A stretch of 64,000 nt of DNA from Planctomycetota bacterium (GCA_015075375.1 JABTUM010000001.1:553201-617200); one strand, 5' to 3'; positions 36,007-43,914 are shown, numbered from the stretch's first letter. Numbers and translations are program-made. Notes: generated by a model not told the origin, from the letters alone.

Positions 36007-36420
36007 TCAGCGCTCCACGAGGTCGGCGAGGTACACGAGGTCCGGGCGGTCCATCACGTCCACGTCTTCGGGGTGCTTGGTCTTGCGGCGCTTCTGTCCT
36101 TCGGGCCGTTCCGCGCGCGGCCGGCGGAAAAAGTCGCAGATGATGAAGCGCGCGCAGTTATAGGCGTAGCGGTCCAGCGGCTTCTTGCCCACGTCGCGCC
36201 AGCGTTCGATGCGTTCGAGCACACGCAAGGCGATATGCTGGATCATGTCTTCGCGATCCCAACCGGGAGGCGGCGCGCCCAAGAGCTTGTCGCGGACGAT
36301 GCAGCGCGCGGCCCAAAGCGCCACTTCGCCGAGCGCTTCGTAGCGCTTGCGGTCCGGCCGGCGCGCCCGCCCCTTGCGCGCGGTCGCTACCGGCTGGCCG
36401 AATAGATCGTGCTGCGTCAT
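36007..36420 (-). CDS. Sigma-factor region-2-like protein (phage)
   Basis: 137 residues. Residues ~55-100 match sigma-70 region 2: REDMIQHIALRVLERIERW..., then YAYNCARFIICDFFRRPR, the helix that in sigma factors contacts RNA polymerase and the -10 element. No region 4 follows; the end is basic then acidic. It occupies the place that mor (middle operon regulator) has in Mu, so it may redirect host RNA polymerase to late genes. Starts with an ATGA overlap. It is an unusual domain for a Mu-like phage. Confidence 0.6.
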   Translation of the reverse strand: MTQHDLFGQPVATARKGRARRPDRKRYEALGEVALWAARCIVRDKLLGAPPPGWDREDMIQHIALRVLERIERWRDVGKKPLDRYAYNCARFIICDFFRRPRAERPEGQKRRKTKHPEDVDVMDRPDLVYLADLVER

Positions 36421-36614
36421 GGCTCCGCTCCGAAGAGGTTCTGTTGGGGGCTAAGAATGCGCTCGACCATCGAATCCAATTCGCGCTCGGCGCGCTTGGA
36501 TTCCCGGAGCAGCGCGGTGACTTCGTTGAAAGGCTGTCCCTTCGGGGCGCGGAAATACCGCTTCTGCAAATCGCGGCATTCTTTCACCTTCAAGGCCAGT
36601 TCACGCAGGTCCAT
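36417..36614 (-). CDS. Small helical phage protein
   Basis: 65 residues, mostly charged helix (ELALKVKECRDLQKRYF; LLRESKRAERELDSMVERIL). Such small proteins are common in Mu-like early regions. Unknown function. Confidence 0.6.
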   Translation of the reverse strand: MDLRELALKVKECRDLQKRYFRAPKGQPFNEVTALLRESKRAERELDSMVERILSPQQNLFGAEP

Positions 36615-36624
36615 GGGTCGCTCC

Positions 36625-37071
36625 TTATGCGGCCGGCTGCCGACGCGCGAGGATGCGCCGAAGTTCCCACTTGGCTTTCATGCTGAGTTGCGAAAGGTCC
36701 AGCCCCTTGAAGCGCCAGAAGAGTTGCCCGAAGTGCTGCGGTCCGCGCGAACACATCGTCGCGAAGTAGGCCGCCGGATCGTTCACGCGCAGGCGCTTCC
36801 AGTCGTCTGCAAGGCCGCGATCCAACGCGGTGGCTTTGCCATTGAGGATGTCCAAGAGGTAGCCGGCTTGCGGTCCGGTCAGTTCGTTGAACGAATGCAA
36901 CTGCACGCCGATATGCGCGGAGGCCCATGCCAGGCGGTCTTCGCGCGTGCGCTCGTAAGGTTCGCGCTTCGGTCCGCAGGCGCGCGGATCGCCTTCGCCG
37001 GCCAGGCGGTCGAACTCAACCACCAAGCGGCGAATCTGAGCGGACGAAGCGGGGCGGGGTGCGTAGGACAT
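36625..37071 (-). CDS. GemA-like phage regulatory protein (gp16/DUF1018-like)
   Basis: 148 residues. The middle, HIGVQLHSFNELTGPQAGYLLDILNGK, is like the small helical domain of Mu gp16/GemA (..SxxxLTxxQAxxxxxxL..), and the gene sits where gemA lies, upstream of the mor-position gene. The second half continues with WRFKGLDLSQLSMKAKWELRRILARR. Assignment by order and loose pattern only. Confidence 0.45.
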   Translation of the reverse strand: MSYAPRPASSAQIRRLVVEFDRLAGEGDPRACGPKREPYERTREDRLAWASAHIGVQLHSFNELTGPQAGYLLDILNGKATALDRGLADDWKRLRVNDPAAYFATMCSRGPQHFGQLFWRFKGLDLSQLSMKAKWELRRILARRQPAA

Positions 37072-37074
37072 GGG

Positions 37075-37437
37075 TCAGGCTCCTTTCCTTTGCGGGGTCA
37101 ATCCTTCGAGCAGGCGGCGCATCCGAAGCCGCGCTTCGGCGTTGGTCGCGTTGCGGTATGCCGACTGGAGTTTGCCGAGGTAGTCGGTGCGCCCGGCCTG
37201 GCTGGCCTCGACTTCTTTCGCGCCTTGGGCCGCGCGAAGAGCGTGGCGGCGGTCTCGGCTGTAGCACGTGCGGCAGAGCTTGAGGCGCGTGTACGCTTCG
37301 GGTCCGCGGCAGCCGGGCGTGCTGCATACGCGCCCCGAAGCCAGAATGATCTCCTGCCGGCGCTGGCTGTAGTGCGGCTTGCACAAGCCGTGCGCATAGA
37401 CGGAGCCGGAACAGTGCGGTCGGGAACAGGCGTGCAT
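37075..37437 (-). CDS. Phage zinc-finger-like protein
   Basis: 120 residues. Two similar zinc motifs: CSRPHCSGSVYAHGLCKPHYSQRR and CSTPGCRGPEAYTRLKLCRTCYSRDRR, each C-x(4-5)-C-x(n)-C-x2-[HC], as in HNH-associated and phage zinc fingers. No catalytic HNH residues follow. Possibly DNA or RNA binding. Confidence 0.65.
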   Translation of the reverse strand: MHACSRPHCSGSVYAHGLCKPHYSQRRQEIILASGRVCSTPGCRGPEAYTRLKLCRTCYSRDRRHALRAAQGAKEVEASQAGRTDYLGKLQSAYRNATNAEARLRMRRLLEGLTPQRKGA

Positions 37438-37447
37438 CGTTCGTCTC

Positions 37448-37636
37448 CTATCTGGTGCTCATAGCCGGGCCGAAACAACCGGCCTGTTTGAGGATGCGCT
37501 TAAGATCGCGTGCATCGCCGCTGAAAAGGACTTCTCCGGTGTCCGTGTCAAATACCGTGACCCTCAACGTGTTCGTCCAACCGATCAAGAGCAGCGTTCC
37601 GGCTTGCAGTTCGACTCGTGTTCCCTGTGGGTACAT
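37448..37636 (-). CDS. Small beta-strand phage protein, unknown
   Basis: 62 residues from ATG 37636, with AGGAG upstream. The pattern is alternating strands (RVELQAGTLLLIGWTNTLRVTVFDTDTGEVLFSGDARDLKRILKQ). Resembles CsrA only in size and strand content; no family assigned. Confidence 0.5.
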   Translation of the reverse strand: MYPQGTRVELQAGTLLLIGWTNTLRVTVFDTDTGEVLFSGDARDLKRILKQAGCFGPAMSTR

Positions 37637-37646
37637 GGCTGGTCTC

Positions 37647-37943
37647 CTAGAAGAGCGATTGCGGCTTCGCGGGTTGGGCCGGCGCGGCGGGTTGCGGCGC
37701 AGGCGGCGCGGCGCGGCGCTTGATGCCGGCTTGGATCGCGCGCGCGGCATCCTCGACGTAGAGCCGGAAGGTCCGGATGCGTTCGAGTTGCCTCGCGCGC
37801 GCGAGCACGCTCGGCGCGCGATAGCGTTCCTGGTCCGCGTAATGCGCTTCCAAGGCGGCGAGAAAATCGTCCACCGCCATCAAGTGCGGGATCAGGTCCG
37901 CCGTCGCCGGCGGCGGATGCAGCGGGGGCTTGGTCAGGTCCAC
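37647..37943 (-). CDS. Small phage protein, unknown
   Basis: 98 residues from GTG 37943, with AGGAGG 7 nt upstream. The frame is open farther upstream only as an Arg-rich shadow of the next gene. The C-terminus is Pro/Ala/Gln-rich. Helical core VDDFLAALEAHYADQERYRAPSVLARARQ. Confidence 0.55.
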   Translation of the reverse strand: MDLTKPPLHPPPATADLIPHLMAVDDFLAALEAHYADQERYRAPSVLARARQLERIRTFRLYVEDAARAIQAGIKRRAAPPAPQPAAPAQPAKPQSLF

Positions 37944-37954
37944 GGGAGCGCCTC

Positions 37955-38359
37955 CTATCCCGCCGCCGGAACGGAGGCTTCGGCCGCGATCACTTCCAGT
38001 TCGCGCTCTTCGCCGTCTTCGACGCGGCAGGCGGCGAGCGCCTTGTCTTCGGGGCACGCGGCTATGCGCTGGTTGAGTTTCTTCGCGTCCGGTTTCGGCG
38101 GGCAGAGCGAAGCGAAGAGCGCGCCGGGCAGCGCCTTCTTGAGCTTCTCGACCACCCAGGAATAGCGCTTGGTCCGCGCGATCTTGGCCGTGTGCCCTTC
38201 CGGCGTGCGGTGTTCGTCGCGCCCGCGCGCGAGCAGCTCTTCCTTGATGGAGCGGCAGAGCAGGCCGTACTCGTTGGCGATGGGGCGGATTTCGACCAGG
38301 CGCTTGGTCTGCGCGTTCAATTCCTGGTCGCTCAAGCGAACTTTGTCCTTCTTGGCCAT
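37955..38359 (-). CDS. Small phage early-region protein
   Basis: 134 residues. The pattern IRPIANEYGLLCRSIKEELLARGRDEHRTPEGHTAKIARTKRYSWVVEKLKKALP is recurrent in phage replication/early regions (charged helix then TPEGHTAKIxRTxxYSW). Function unknown; a partner of the transposition proteins cannot be excluded. Confidence 0.55.
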   Translation of the reverse strand: MAKKDKVRLSDQELNAQTKRLVEIRPIANEYGLLCRSIKEELLARGRDEHRTPEGHTAKIARTKRYSWVVEKLKKALPGALFASLCPPKPDAKKLNQRIAACPEDKALAACRVEDGEERELEVIAAEASVPAAG

Positions 38360-38387
38360 GGGGGCTTGCTCCTTCTTGGGCCGCCGA

Positions 38388-38771
38388 TCAGCGGCAGCGG
38401 TGTTGTTTGGTGGCGCACTCCACGCAGAGCGCGCGGTGACAGCGAGGGCAAGGCAACGTCCTGGTTCGGGCGGTGCGCACGAGGCACGCGCCGCAATTCG
38501 TGAAGCGTCGCGCGCGTTCGCGTTCCCGTTCGAGCTTCGCTTCGGCGTCGAGCCGTAAGGCTTCGTGGCAATCGGTGCAGACCGTGCGTTTGCTGCCCGG
38601 CGGCGTCTCGATCAGCGCCCGCATGTACGCGCCGCAGATCAAGCACGCGGTTCCGTCCGTCCACTTCTCGCCTTCGATACGCTCGCAGGCGTCCAGCAAG
38701 CGGTTGATGCTGGCTTGAACCTCCGGGTCCGGGTCGAACTCTTCCGCCGAGGCGGCTACTTGCGGGGGCAT
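38388..38771 (-). CDS. Phage protein with three zinc motifs
   Basis: 127 residues with CLICG...CTDCHE, then NCGACLV and PCPRCHRALCVECATKQHRC. At least three CxxC units, so two to three zinc sites are likely. The first half is a helical region (VQASINRLLDACERIEGEKWTDG). Function unknown; possibly a transcription-related or adaptor protein. Confidence 0.6.
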   Translation of the reverse strand: MPPQVAASAEEFDPDPEVQASINRLLDACERIEGEKWTDGTACLICGAYMRALIETPPGSKRTVCTDCHEALRLDAEAKLERERERARRFTNCGACLVRTARTRTLPCPRCHRALCVECATKQHRCR

Positions 38772-38804
38772 GGCCTTTCTCCTTCGCGCGGGGGCGCGTG
38801 CGTG

Positions 38805-39029
38805 TTATCGCTTCGACATCATCTGGCCGGCCTTGTTGAGCGCGGCCACTTGGTCCTTCAGCTTTTGCAGTTCCCGGGCGTAATAGCGCTCCATATCGAA
38901 GTAGTGCTGATCGCTCTTGAAGTTCTCGCGCTGACAGTGCTCCATCACTCGATCCTTCAACACTTGGAGTTCCTTCTCTTTCTGCACCTTCATCTCGTGT
39001 AAGTTGGCGATAGCTTCGAAGGTGGTCAT
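38805..39029 (-). CDS. Small coiled-coil phage protein
   Basis: 74 residues, entirely charged helix (LHEMKVQKEKELQVLKDRVMEH...YYARELQKLKDQVAALNKAGQ). The start overlaps the upstream stop (ATGA), so it is coupled to the Cys-rich gene before it. Confidence 0.6.
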   Translation of the reverse strand: MTTFEAIANLHEMKVQKEKELQVLKDRVMEHCQRENFKSDQHYFDMERYYARELQKLKDQVAALNKAGQMMSKR

Positions 39030-39241
39030 CGCTTCGGTTCCTTGCTGAGGTCACGCCTGACCTTCTCGCTGCATTTCTTGCAGCATCCGTGCGATACGAC
39101 CTGGCCGGCCTTGGCGTCGCGCATCACGCGGTTACACCAGGCGCAGACGTAGGCGACGCCTTCAGCCGATGCGGCGGGGCGTGAAAAGACCGGTAGCGAT
39201 TCATCGAATCCAAAGCAGTCCTTCTTGGTCGAGTGTTTCAT
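39026..39241 (-). CDS. Small zinc-binding phage protein
   Basis: 71 residues with VCAWCNRVM and HGCCKKC, two CxxC-type pairs, likely one zinc site. The rest is basic. Unknown function. Confidence 0.55.
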   Translation of the reverse strand: MKHSTKKDCFGFDESLPVFSRPAASAEGVAYVCAWCNRVMRDAKAGQVVSHGCCKKCSEKVRRDLSKEPKR

Positions 39242-39269
39242 GGCGGGGGCTCCTTGCGGATGTTGAGGG

Positions 39270-39875
39270 TTACGCGGAAACCGCCACCGGTTCCGCTTCG
39301 ACTTTCGGTTCGTCGAAGAAAGTGAAGAGGTCGCGCGGCTTCGACTCGATCAGTCCTTCGCGCCGCCACTCGAAGCCGCGAACGCGCGGGCGGATTCCGT
39401 ACTCTCTGTCGAGGCGTCCGGAAAGGCGCGGGTACTCGCTCTTGTAGCCCTGCCCGCGCCCGGCGTAGACGGCGACGACACCCACGATGAAGACCAGCCG
39501 CAGACCCGCATCGGTCTTGCGCTGCACGTCTTCAGCCGCCGCCGCGATCTTCGCCAGGCCGGCGGGAACGATAGGCTCGGCGTTGTCGAACGCGAGCGTC
39601 ACGCTTCGCTTGCCGTGCTTCGCCTGGATCGCTTGCACCGCATGCAGCAAACGCAGGAAGTAACCGCTGCCCGTCGTGTCCGTGAACGCCGAGAGCGCGC
39701 AGAGTGCGTCCCAGGCCGTGGACGCCTGCGCCCACTCGAAACTTCCTTGAGCGGCGCGAAGTGCGGTCGTGATGCCAAGATTGGCCTTGGACTTCCAAAC
39801 CACGTCGATCTCCAGGCCGCGCGCGGGACGCGCGCACAGTTCGACGAGTTCTCGCTGGGGCTTGTACAAACGCAT
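39270..39875 (-). CDS. MuB-like ATPase with degenerate Walker A (putative transposition partner)
   Basis: 201 residues, AAGGAG 7 nt before ATG 39875. The segment SKANLGITTALRAAQGS resembles the P-loop of MuB/AAA partners, but the catalytic Lys is replaced (GITT instead of GKT), so it may bind but not hydrolyse ATP well. Later VTLAFDNAEPIV looks like Walker B (with D-N instead of D-E) and LRLVFIVGVVAVYAG like the sensor-1 strand. Position, three genes after the transposase, fits MuB. Real but divergent; the identity is an inference. Confidence 0.45.
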   Translation of the reverse strand: MRLYKPQRELVELCARPARGLEIDVVWKSKANLGITTALRAAQGSFEWAQASTAWDALCALSAFTDTTGSGYFLRLLHAVQAIQAKHGKRSVTLAFDNAEPIVPAGLAKIAAAAEDVQRKTDAGLRLVFIVGVVAVYAGRGQGYKSEYPRLSGRLDREYGIRPRVRGFEWRREGLIESKPRDLFTFFDEPKVEAEPVAVSA

Positions 39876-39901
39876 GACTTTCTCCTTGCCCGTGGGGGCG
39901 G

Positions 39902-40555
39902 TTAGCTGTTCGCGGAAATTTTGCGGCGACGCACTACGAGTCCGTGAGGCTTCAAGAGGCGATGCAAGTGCTTGGCCAAGGACTTCAGGTGTCTGCGCGG
40001 AATCGGCTTCGGATTGCCGTCCTCGTAGAGCAGAGAACGCCGAAGAGCGCGGGTATTCTTCTCCGTCCATCGCGTGGCGTTGGGCGTCAAGTACTCGGCA
40101 GGCGATCTCTTCCGAATTTGATCGAGGACGCCTTCCACGAAGATGGGAAGCTCGGACTTCACGGCCGCGTTTAGCGCGGAAGCGGGGCAGGACGGCTTGA
40201 GGTTTAGAAGCCGTGAGACCCGCGTCCACTCATTCAGCCAACGCTCTAAAGCGCGCGTTGATAACAGTTCCCTCTTCGCGCAAATCTTTTTCACTAGCGC
40301 AATCGCGGAAAATGGTCGCCCTGGCCTCTTGGACCCACCTGCGGGGTGATTCATGCGGTAAATGTAGGCCGCTACGTCGGGACGTGCGGCGTACTCGTAG
40401 ATCGAACGCGCGACTTCCCAGGTGCGGAAGCGCGCTTGAGCACTTTGCCGGTGAGCCGTGACAATTGATCCGCAAACTTGGCGGACAAAAGCGGCCAAGC
40501 CCGGAAGCGCGTCTTCCTCTTGGGCCGCGACTACGACGGGGGCTACAGCGTTCAT
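39902..40555 (-). CDS. Paralogue B of the transposase-adjacent protein pair
   Basis: 217 residues. It shares many positions with the 40582-41250 protein: VV.A..ED.LPGL..FV, W.VARSIYEYAAR.DV, PGRP, then an HTH-like LSTRALERWLNEW and LKPSC. Ends in a basic tail (KPHGLVVRRRKISANS). GGAGGAGG upstream of ATG. No known family recognised; likely DNA-binding and duplicated in place. Confidence 0.6.
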   Translation of the reverse strand: MNAVAPVVVAAQEEDALPGLAAFVRQVCGSIVTAHRQSAQARFRTWEVARSIYEYAARPDVAAYIYRMNHPAGGSKRPGRPFSAIALVKKICAKRELLSTRALERWLNEWTRVSRLLNLKPSCPASALNAAVKSELPIFVEGVLDQIRKRSPAEYLTPNATRWTEKNTRALRRSLLYEDGNPKPIPRRHLKSLAKHLHRLLKPHGLVVRRRKISANS

Positions 40556-40581
40556 TACCTCCTCCTTGGCCGTTGGGCCGG

Positions 40582-41250
40582 TTAGCGGTCTTTCGCGGGT
40601 TGCTTGGGGAGCTTCTGAACGGCATACCCGAACCGTTCCAAGGCCGGTTCGAGCGTCTTAATCACGAGGTCAAGGGCGCGCCTGTCGGCGTGGACTTCCA
40701 GGTATTCAGCGATCTTGAGCGCGCTGTTTTTAATTTTATCGGCCGCGTTTTGCGGAGTCTGATCGCCCTTTGCTTCGGCGAGCTTCGCCAGGAGTTCCTC
40801 GACATATTCAGGCTTCGCCTTCGCGACGACGTTTTCCGCGAACTGCTTTTCGCCGCACCCAGGCTTGAGCTTAAGCAGCACGGATACGCCGCTGGGCTCG
40901 GTGTCCTTGTCGCCAGGGCTGAACCATTCGTAGACCCACTTTTCGAGCGTCTTGCGCGACATCCCGCGCTCTGCGGCAGCATCCATCACCAATCCGTGCG
41001 CCGTCTTCGGGCGGCCGGGATTCATCTTGCCGTTCGGCGCATAATTCAATTGCTTGATGCGCGCTTGAACGTCCGCGCGCGCCGAGTACTCGAAGATGGC
41101 GCGTGCCACGTTCCAGCCGGCGACGTGCGCTTCCGCGCGCCGATGGCGAGCGTTGACCACGGCCGGCTTGAGCGCCTGGATGAACAAGCCCAGGCCCGGA
41201 AGGGAATCCTCCGCTTCGGCCTGAACCACAATCGGCAACGGCTCCTTCAT
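40582..41250 (-). CDS. Paralogue A of the transposase-adjacent protein pair
   Basis: 222 residues. Same core as the neighbour: VVQAEAEDSLPGLGLF, AGWNVARAIFEYSARADVQARIKQLN, PGRPKTAHGL, then MSRKTLEKWVYEWFSPG and VLLKLKPGCGE. Residues ~80-115 look like a helix-turn-helix. It starts 14 nt after the transposase stop and shares its operon. Could be a regulator, an immunity protein or a transposition accessory factor; function not known. Confidence 0.65.
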   Translation of the reverse strand: MKEPLPIVVQAEAEDSLPGLGLFIQALKPAVVNARHRRAEAHVAGWNVARAIFEYSARADVQARIKQLNYAPNGKMNPGRPKTAHGLVMDAAAERGMSRKTLEKWVYEWFSPGDKDTEPSGVSVLLKLKPGCGEKQFAENVVAKAKPEYVEELLAKLAEAKGDQTPQNAADKIKNSALKIAEYLEVHADRRALDLVIKTLEPALERFGYAVQKLPKQPAKDR

Positions 41251-41263
41251 GCGTCCCTCCTCC

Positions 41264-43315
41264 TTAGCGGTCATCCACCGGCTGTTCGCGGGGGTGCGAA
41301 TCGGTCGTGCCGGTCGCGCGGATCTGCCGCTCCCAGGTCTCCGCAGCGAGATCAATGGCTTGTTTGGTCTTGTCGGCGGGCGTGTTCGGCAGCGCGTAGC
41401 GCTCTTCGCCGATGAACGGCCGGACTTCGTCGTACCCGTAGCGGTCCTTTTTGCTGATCTTCGCGCCGAGCGCATGGAACTGAGGAAGGCCGCCCTGTTC
41501 GGGAACGCGGACATAACAAACGCGGTATTCTTCGGGGTCTAGGTGCGCGGCGGGGAGCGGGGGCACGATCCAGGCCCAACCGCTTTCGATCTTTTCCAGT
41601 CCGGCTTCGTCCAGGCGCGTGAGTTCGGCGGTGTAACGCACGCCGTCCATGCGCAGGCTGGCCGCGCGGCCGTGGACTTCGACCAGCTTGGTTCGCGCCA
41701 CAATCTCGCGCCAAGTCACGGCGGCGCTTGGGTCAAGCGCCTGCCGCGCGCGCGTAGCTTGTTCATCAGCCGCATTCCAGAGTTCGTGGCGCGGACCGAT
41801 CTTCAGGCCGTCGCGGCTGAGCACGCGCTTATTGGCGCGTTCGGGAATTTGGTTGAAGAGTTGAACCGCTTCGGCGTGCGTGTCGAAAACGCGAGGCTTC
41901 CCGAGGGTTCCCTTGATCTGTTTCTCCAGCACGCGGCGCACGCTCAGTCCGTTCAATTCGCGGTGCTTAATGAGGCGCGCCGCCACTTCGACATGCCCCT
42001 TCGCGTTCGCGCGTTCCGGCGTGTGCAGCATGAGCCGCGTGCCCGCCGCGACGCAGGCGATCACCTCCGGCATCACGGCGATATGCTTATTCTTCGGATT
42101 GGTGTTGAGCAGCGACGCGGCGACGCCGCTCACCTTGTCCATGATCAGATAGTTCGGCGCGTAGCCTAGGTCATCAAAGAGCAGCCGGCGCAGGAAGGCG
42201 GGCCAGGTCGCGAACTCGTTGTCGCCGTAGGTGAGATCACACCACGTGTAGTTGGTAGCGGCGTCCACCGCGATGTGAGCGCCGAACTTCTTGAAGCGCC
42301 GTTCCTTCTTACCGGTCCGGCGGTTGACGATCTCGAATACGTGTCCTTCGACCTGAATGGGAATGCCCGTCCAGTCCACGAGGATCACGTCACCGGCGAA
42401 GCGCGGACGCCAGCCCAGGAACTTTTGAACGAAGTCTTCGGGCTCGTTATGCGCGTCCACGAACCACTTGGCTTCGCGGAGCACGCGCTCGATGTAGGCC
42501 ACGGTTGGCACTACGCCGGTATCCGAGTTCACGATTGCTTTCACGAACCACGTGAGTTCGAGCATCTCTTCGATCGTGGAGCGGCGGAACCCGAAGGTGT
42601 GAAGATCGTAGGCACCCTTGGTTTGAGTCCCATTTTTCCGCAGCCAAGCGAGTGCCGGGCCTACGCTCTCCAAAATGCGCGCGCGGGTCGCCTGAACGTC
42701 GGGGTCTTTATCGCGCGGCCGTTCTTTCGGCGCGGCCTGGCCGCGTTGCGCGATGCTGCGCTTGATGGCGATGCGCAGCGCGGGGTTGGACTTTGGGGCG
42801 TGCGCCGGGAACTGCGCGCGCACCGCATCGAAGAAGGCGCGGCGCACGGCTTGCTTTTGTCCTTCAGGGGCGCGCGCAGTTTCAAGATAGGCGTCTTCCA
42901 CGTCGCGCCAGGTGCGGAAGTGCCAAGCCGCTTGAACCGTTTCCTGCGGTGGGGGTGGAGCAGGCGCTTCGACAACGGGAGGGGGGTTTCTCCTATCGAG
43001 AGGTAAAACCCCCTTTGTGGACTTATCTCTTGGCTTGCGGCCCGGTGGGTCGGAAGGGTCTTCGAGTCCTAAAGCCAGCCGGCACATGAGATCGCGCGCG
43101 GCTGGCGAAAGTGGGCGTACCTTCCGGTATTCACTGAGAAGGTAGGTGCGAATTTGCTCGGCAGAACGGGCTTGACCAAAGCCGCGCTCTACGTTGATGA
43201 TGGTGGGAATTGTAAGTCCAGTCGCATCAGCAATCTGCGATTGGGTCAGGCCGAGGATGTTCCGCGCGTCTTTTAGCATTGCTAAATGTTTTAGCGATAC
43301 TAAAACGCGGCTCAA
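41264..43315 (-). CDS. Mu-type DDE transposase
   Basis: 683 residues from a TTG. The N-terminus (residues ~15-60) is an XRE-like helix-turn-helix (LGLTQSQIADATGLTIPTIINVERGFG) followed by a Pro-rich linker. The catalytic RNase H-like domain carries the DDE triad at D314 (LVDWTG), D393 (LIMDKVSG) and E443 (KGHVE), spaced 79 and 50 residues, as in MuA-type integrases. The C-terminus has a Mu-transposase-like beta domain. It inserts the phage DNA with a short duplication. The start is not marked by a Shine-Dalgarno sequence and lies among repressor dyads; ATG 43279 is an alternative start. Confidence 0.9.
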   Translation of the reverse strand: MSRVLVSLKHLAMLKDARNILGLTQSQIADATGLTIPTIINVERGFGQARSAEQIRTYLLSEYRKVRPLSPAARDLMCRLALGLEDPSDPPGRKPRDKSTKGVLPLDRRNPPPVVEAPAPPPPQETVQAAWHFRTWRDVEDAYLETARAPEGQKQAVRRAFFDAVRAQFPAHAPKSNPALRIAIKRSIAQRGQAAPKERPRDKDPDVQATRARILESVGPALAWLRKNGTQTKGAYDLHTFGFRRSTIEEMLELTWFVKAIVNSDTGVVPTVAYIERVLREAKWFVDAHNEPEDFVQKFLGWRPRFAGDVILVDWTGIPIQVEGHVFEIVNRRTGKKERRFKKFGAHIAVDAATNYTWCDLTYGDNEFATWPAFLRRLLFDDLGYAPNYLIMDKVSGVAASLLNTNPKNKHIAVMPEVIACVAAGTRLMLHTPERANAKGHVEVAARLIKHRELNGLSVRRVLEKQIKGTLGKPRVFDTHAEAVQLFNQIPERANKRVLSRDGLKIGPRHELWNAADEQATRARQALDPSAAVTWREIVARTKLVEVHGRAASLRMDGVRYTAELTRLDEAGLEKIESGWAWIVPPLPAAHLDPEEYRVCYVRVPEQGGLPQFHALGAKISKKDRYGYDEVRPFIGEERYALPNTPADKTKQAIDLAAETWERQIRATGTTDSHPREQPVDDR

Positions 43316-43349
43316 GAGTAAAACTCAAGAAATCTTTAGTTGCCCTAAA
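43272..43349. promoter_or_regulatory. Early/repressor control region with three TTTAG-N5-CTAAA dyads
   Basis: Three dyads share the arms TTTAG/CTAAA with 5-bp centres: 43272-43286, 43290-43304 (centres 18 bp apart) and 43335-43349 (45 bp further). They lie between and into the starts of the divergent transposase and repressor genes. This is the layout of a lysogeny switch: an XRE repressor bound to several operators shutting early transcription. Confidence 0.85.
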
Positions 43350-43374
43350 GAAGTGATGAGTTTAAGCGTAGCCC

Positions 43375-43773
43375 ATGGCGAACGTCGGGCCACGTATAGC
43401 CGAGGCGAGGAATCGTCTGGGACTCAGTCAAATTGCCTTGGCTGAGCGTTTAGGCGTTACATCAGGCGCGGTAAGTCAATGGGAGTCTGGAACTTCAATC
43501 CCTGAGACAAAGCGGCTTATGGAAATCGCGGCCGCTCTTAATGTTACGTCTGATTGGTTACTCTCTGAGTACGATCTTGAATTCCCGTCCGCTCGTTTAA
43601 GTGTTTCCAGCCTTGGGACTTCCGCTATACCAGACCCTCCCGACATTGCCCGAATGGTGATAAAGTTACGCACCCTTCCGAAGGAAGAGAGGGCGGCCAT
43701 GGAGACACTCATAGACCTCTTTTTGGCGAAACGGGGAGGGGGTAGTTCAGAACGAAAGTCACGGCGCGCCTGA
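43375..43773 (+). CDS. XRE-family phage repressor
   Basis: 132 residues. The N-terminal ~60 form a classic lambda-type HTH: RIAEARNRLGLSQIALAERLGVTSGAVSQWESGTSIPETKRLMEIAAALNV. The C-terminal part is a short linker and helix (EERAAMETLIDLFLAK) without a peptidase motif, so it is a non-cleavable-type repressor, in keeping with Mu c. It faces away from the transposase gene, with the dyads between. ATG 43375 fits. Confidence 0.88.
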   Translation: MANVGPRIAEARNRLGLSQIALAERLGVTSGAVSQWESGTSIPETKRLMEIAAALNVTSDWLLSEYDLEFPSARLSVSSLGTSAIPDPPDIARMVIKLRTLPKEERAAMETLIDLFLAKRGGGSSERKSRRA

Positions 43774-43885
43774 CACTTCTCGGGCTCCCAATATCGTCCA
43801 GGTTGCGTTCGGGGCTTCAAAAAAAGCGGCCGGATGAAACGAATGGAAGCGCCGAAACTAGTTCAAGAACCGCCAAAATCCGCCA

Positions 43886-43914
43886 TTTAGGACGCCGCGC
43901 CTTGGTTTAGGACG
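43886..43914 (-). repeat. Right-end transposase-binding repeats (two sites)
   Basis: TTTAGGACG occurs at 43886-43894 and 43906-43914. On the minus strand both read CGTCCTAAA, matching the left-end sites. They lie within 40 bp of the right terminus. Confidence 0.75.

Noticed and set aside
36007..36420. Calling the sigma-like protein a complete sigma factor
   Set aside because: No region 4 is present; only the region-2-like helices can be supported.
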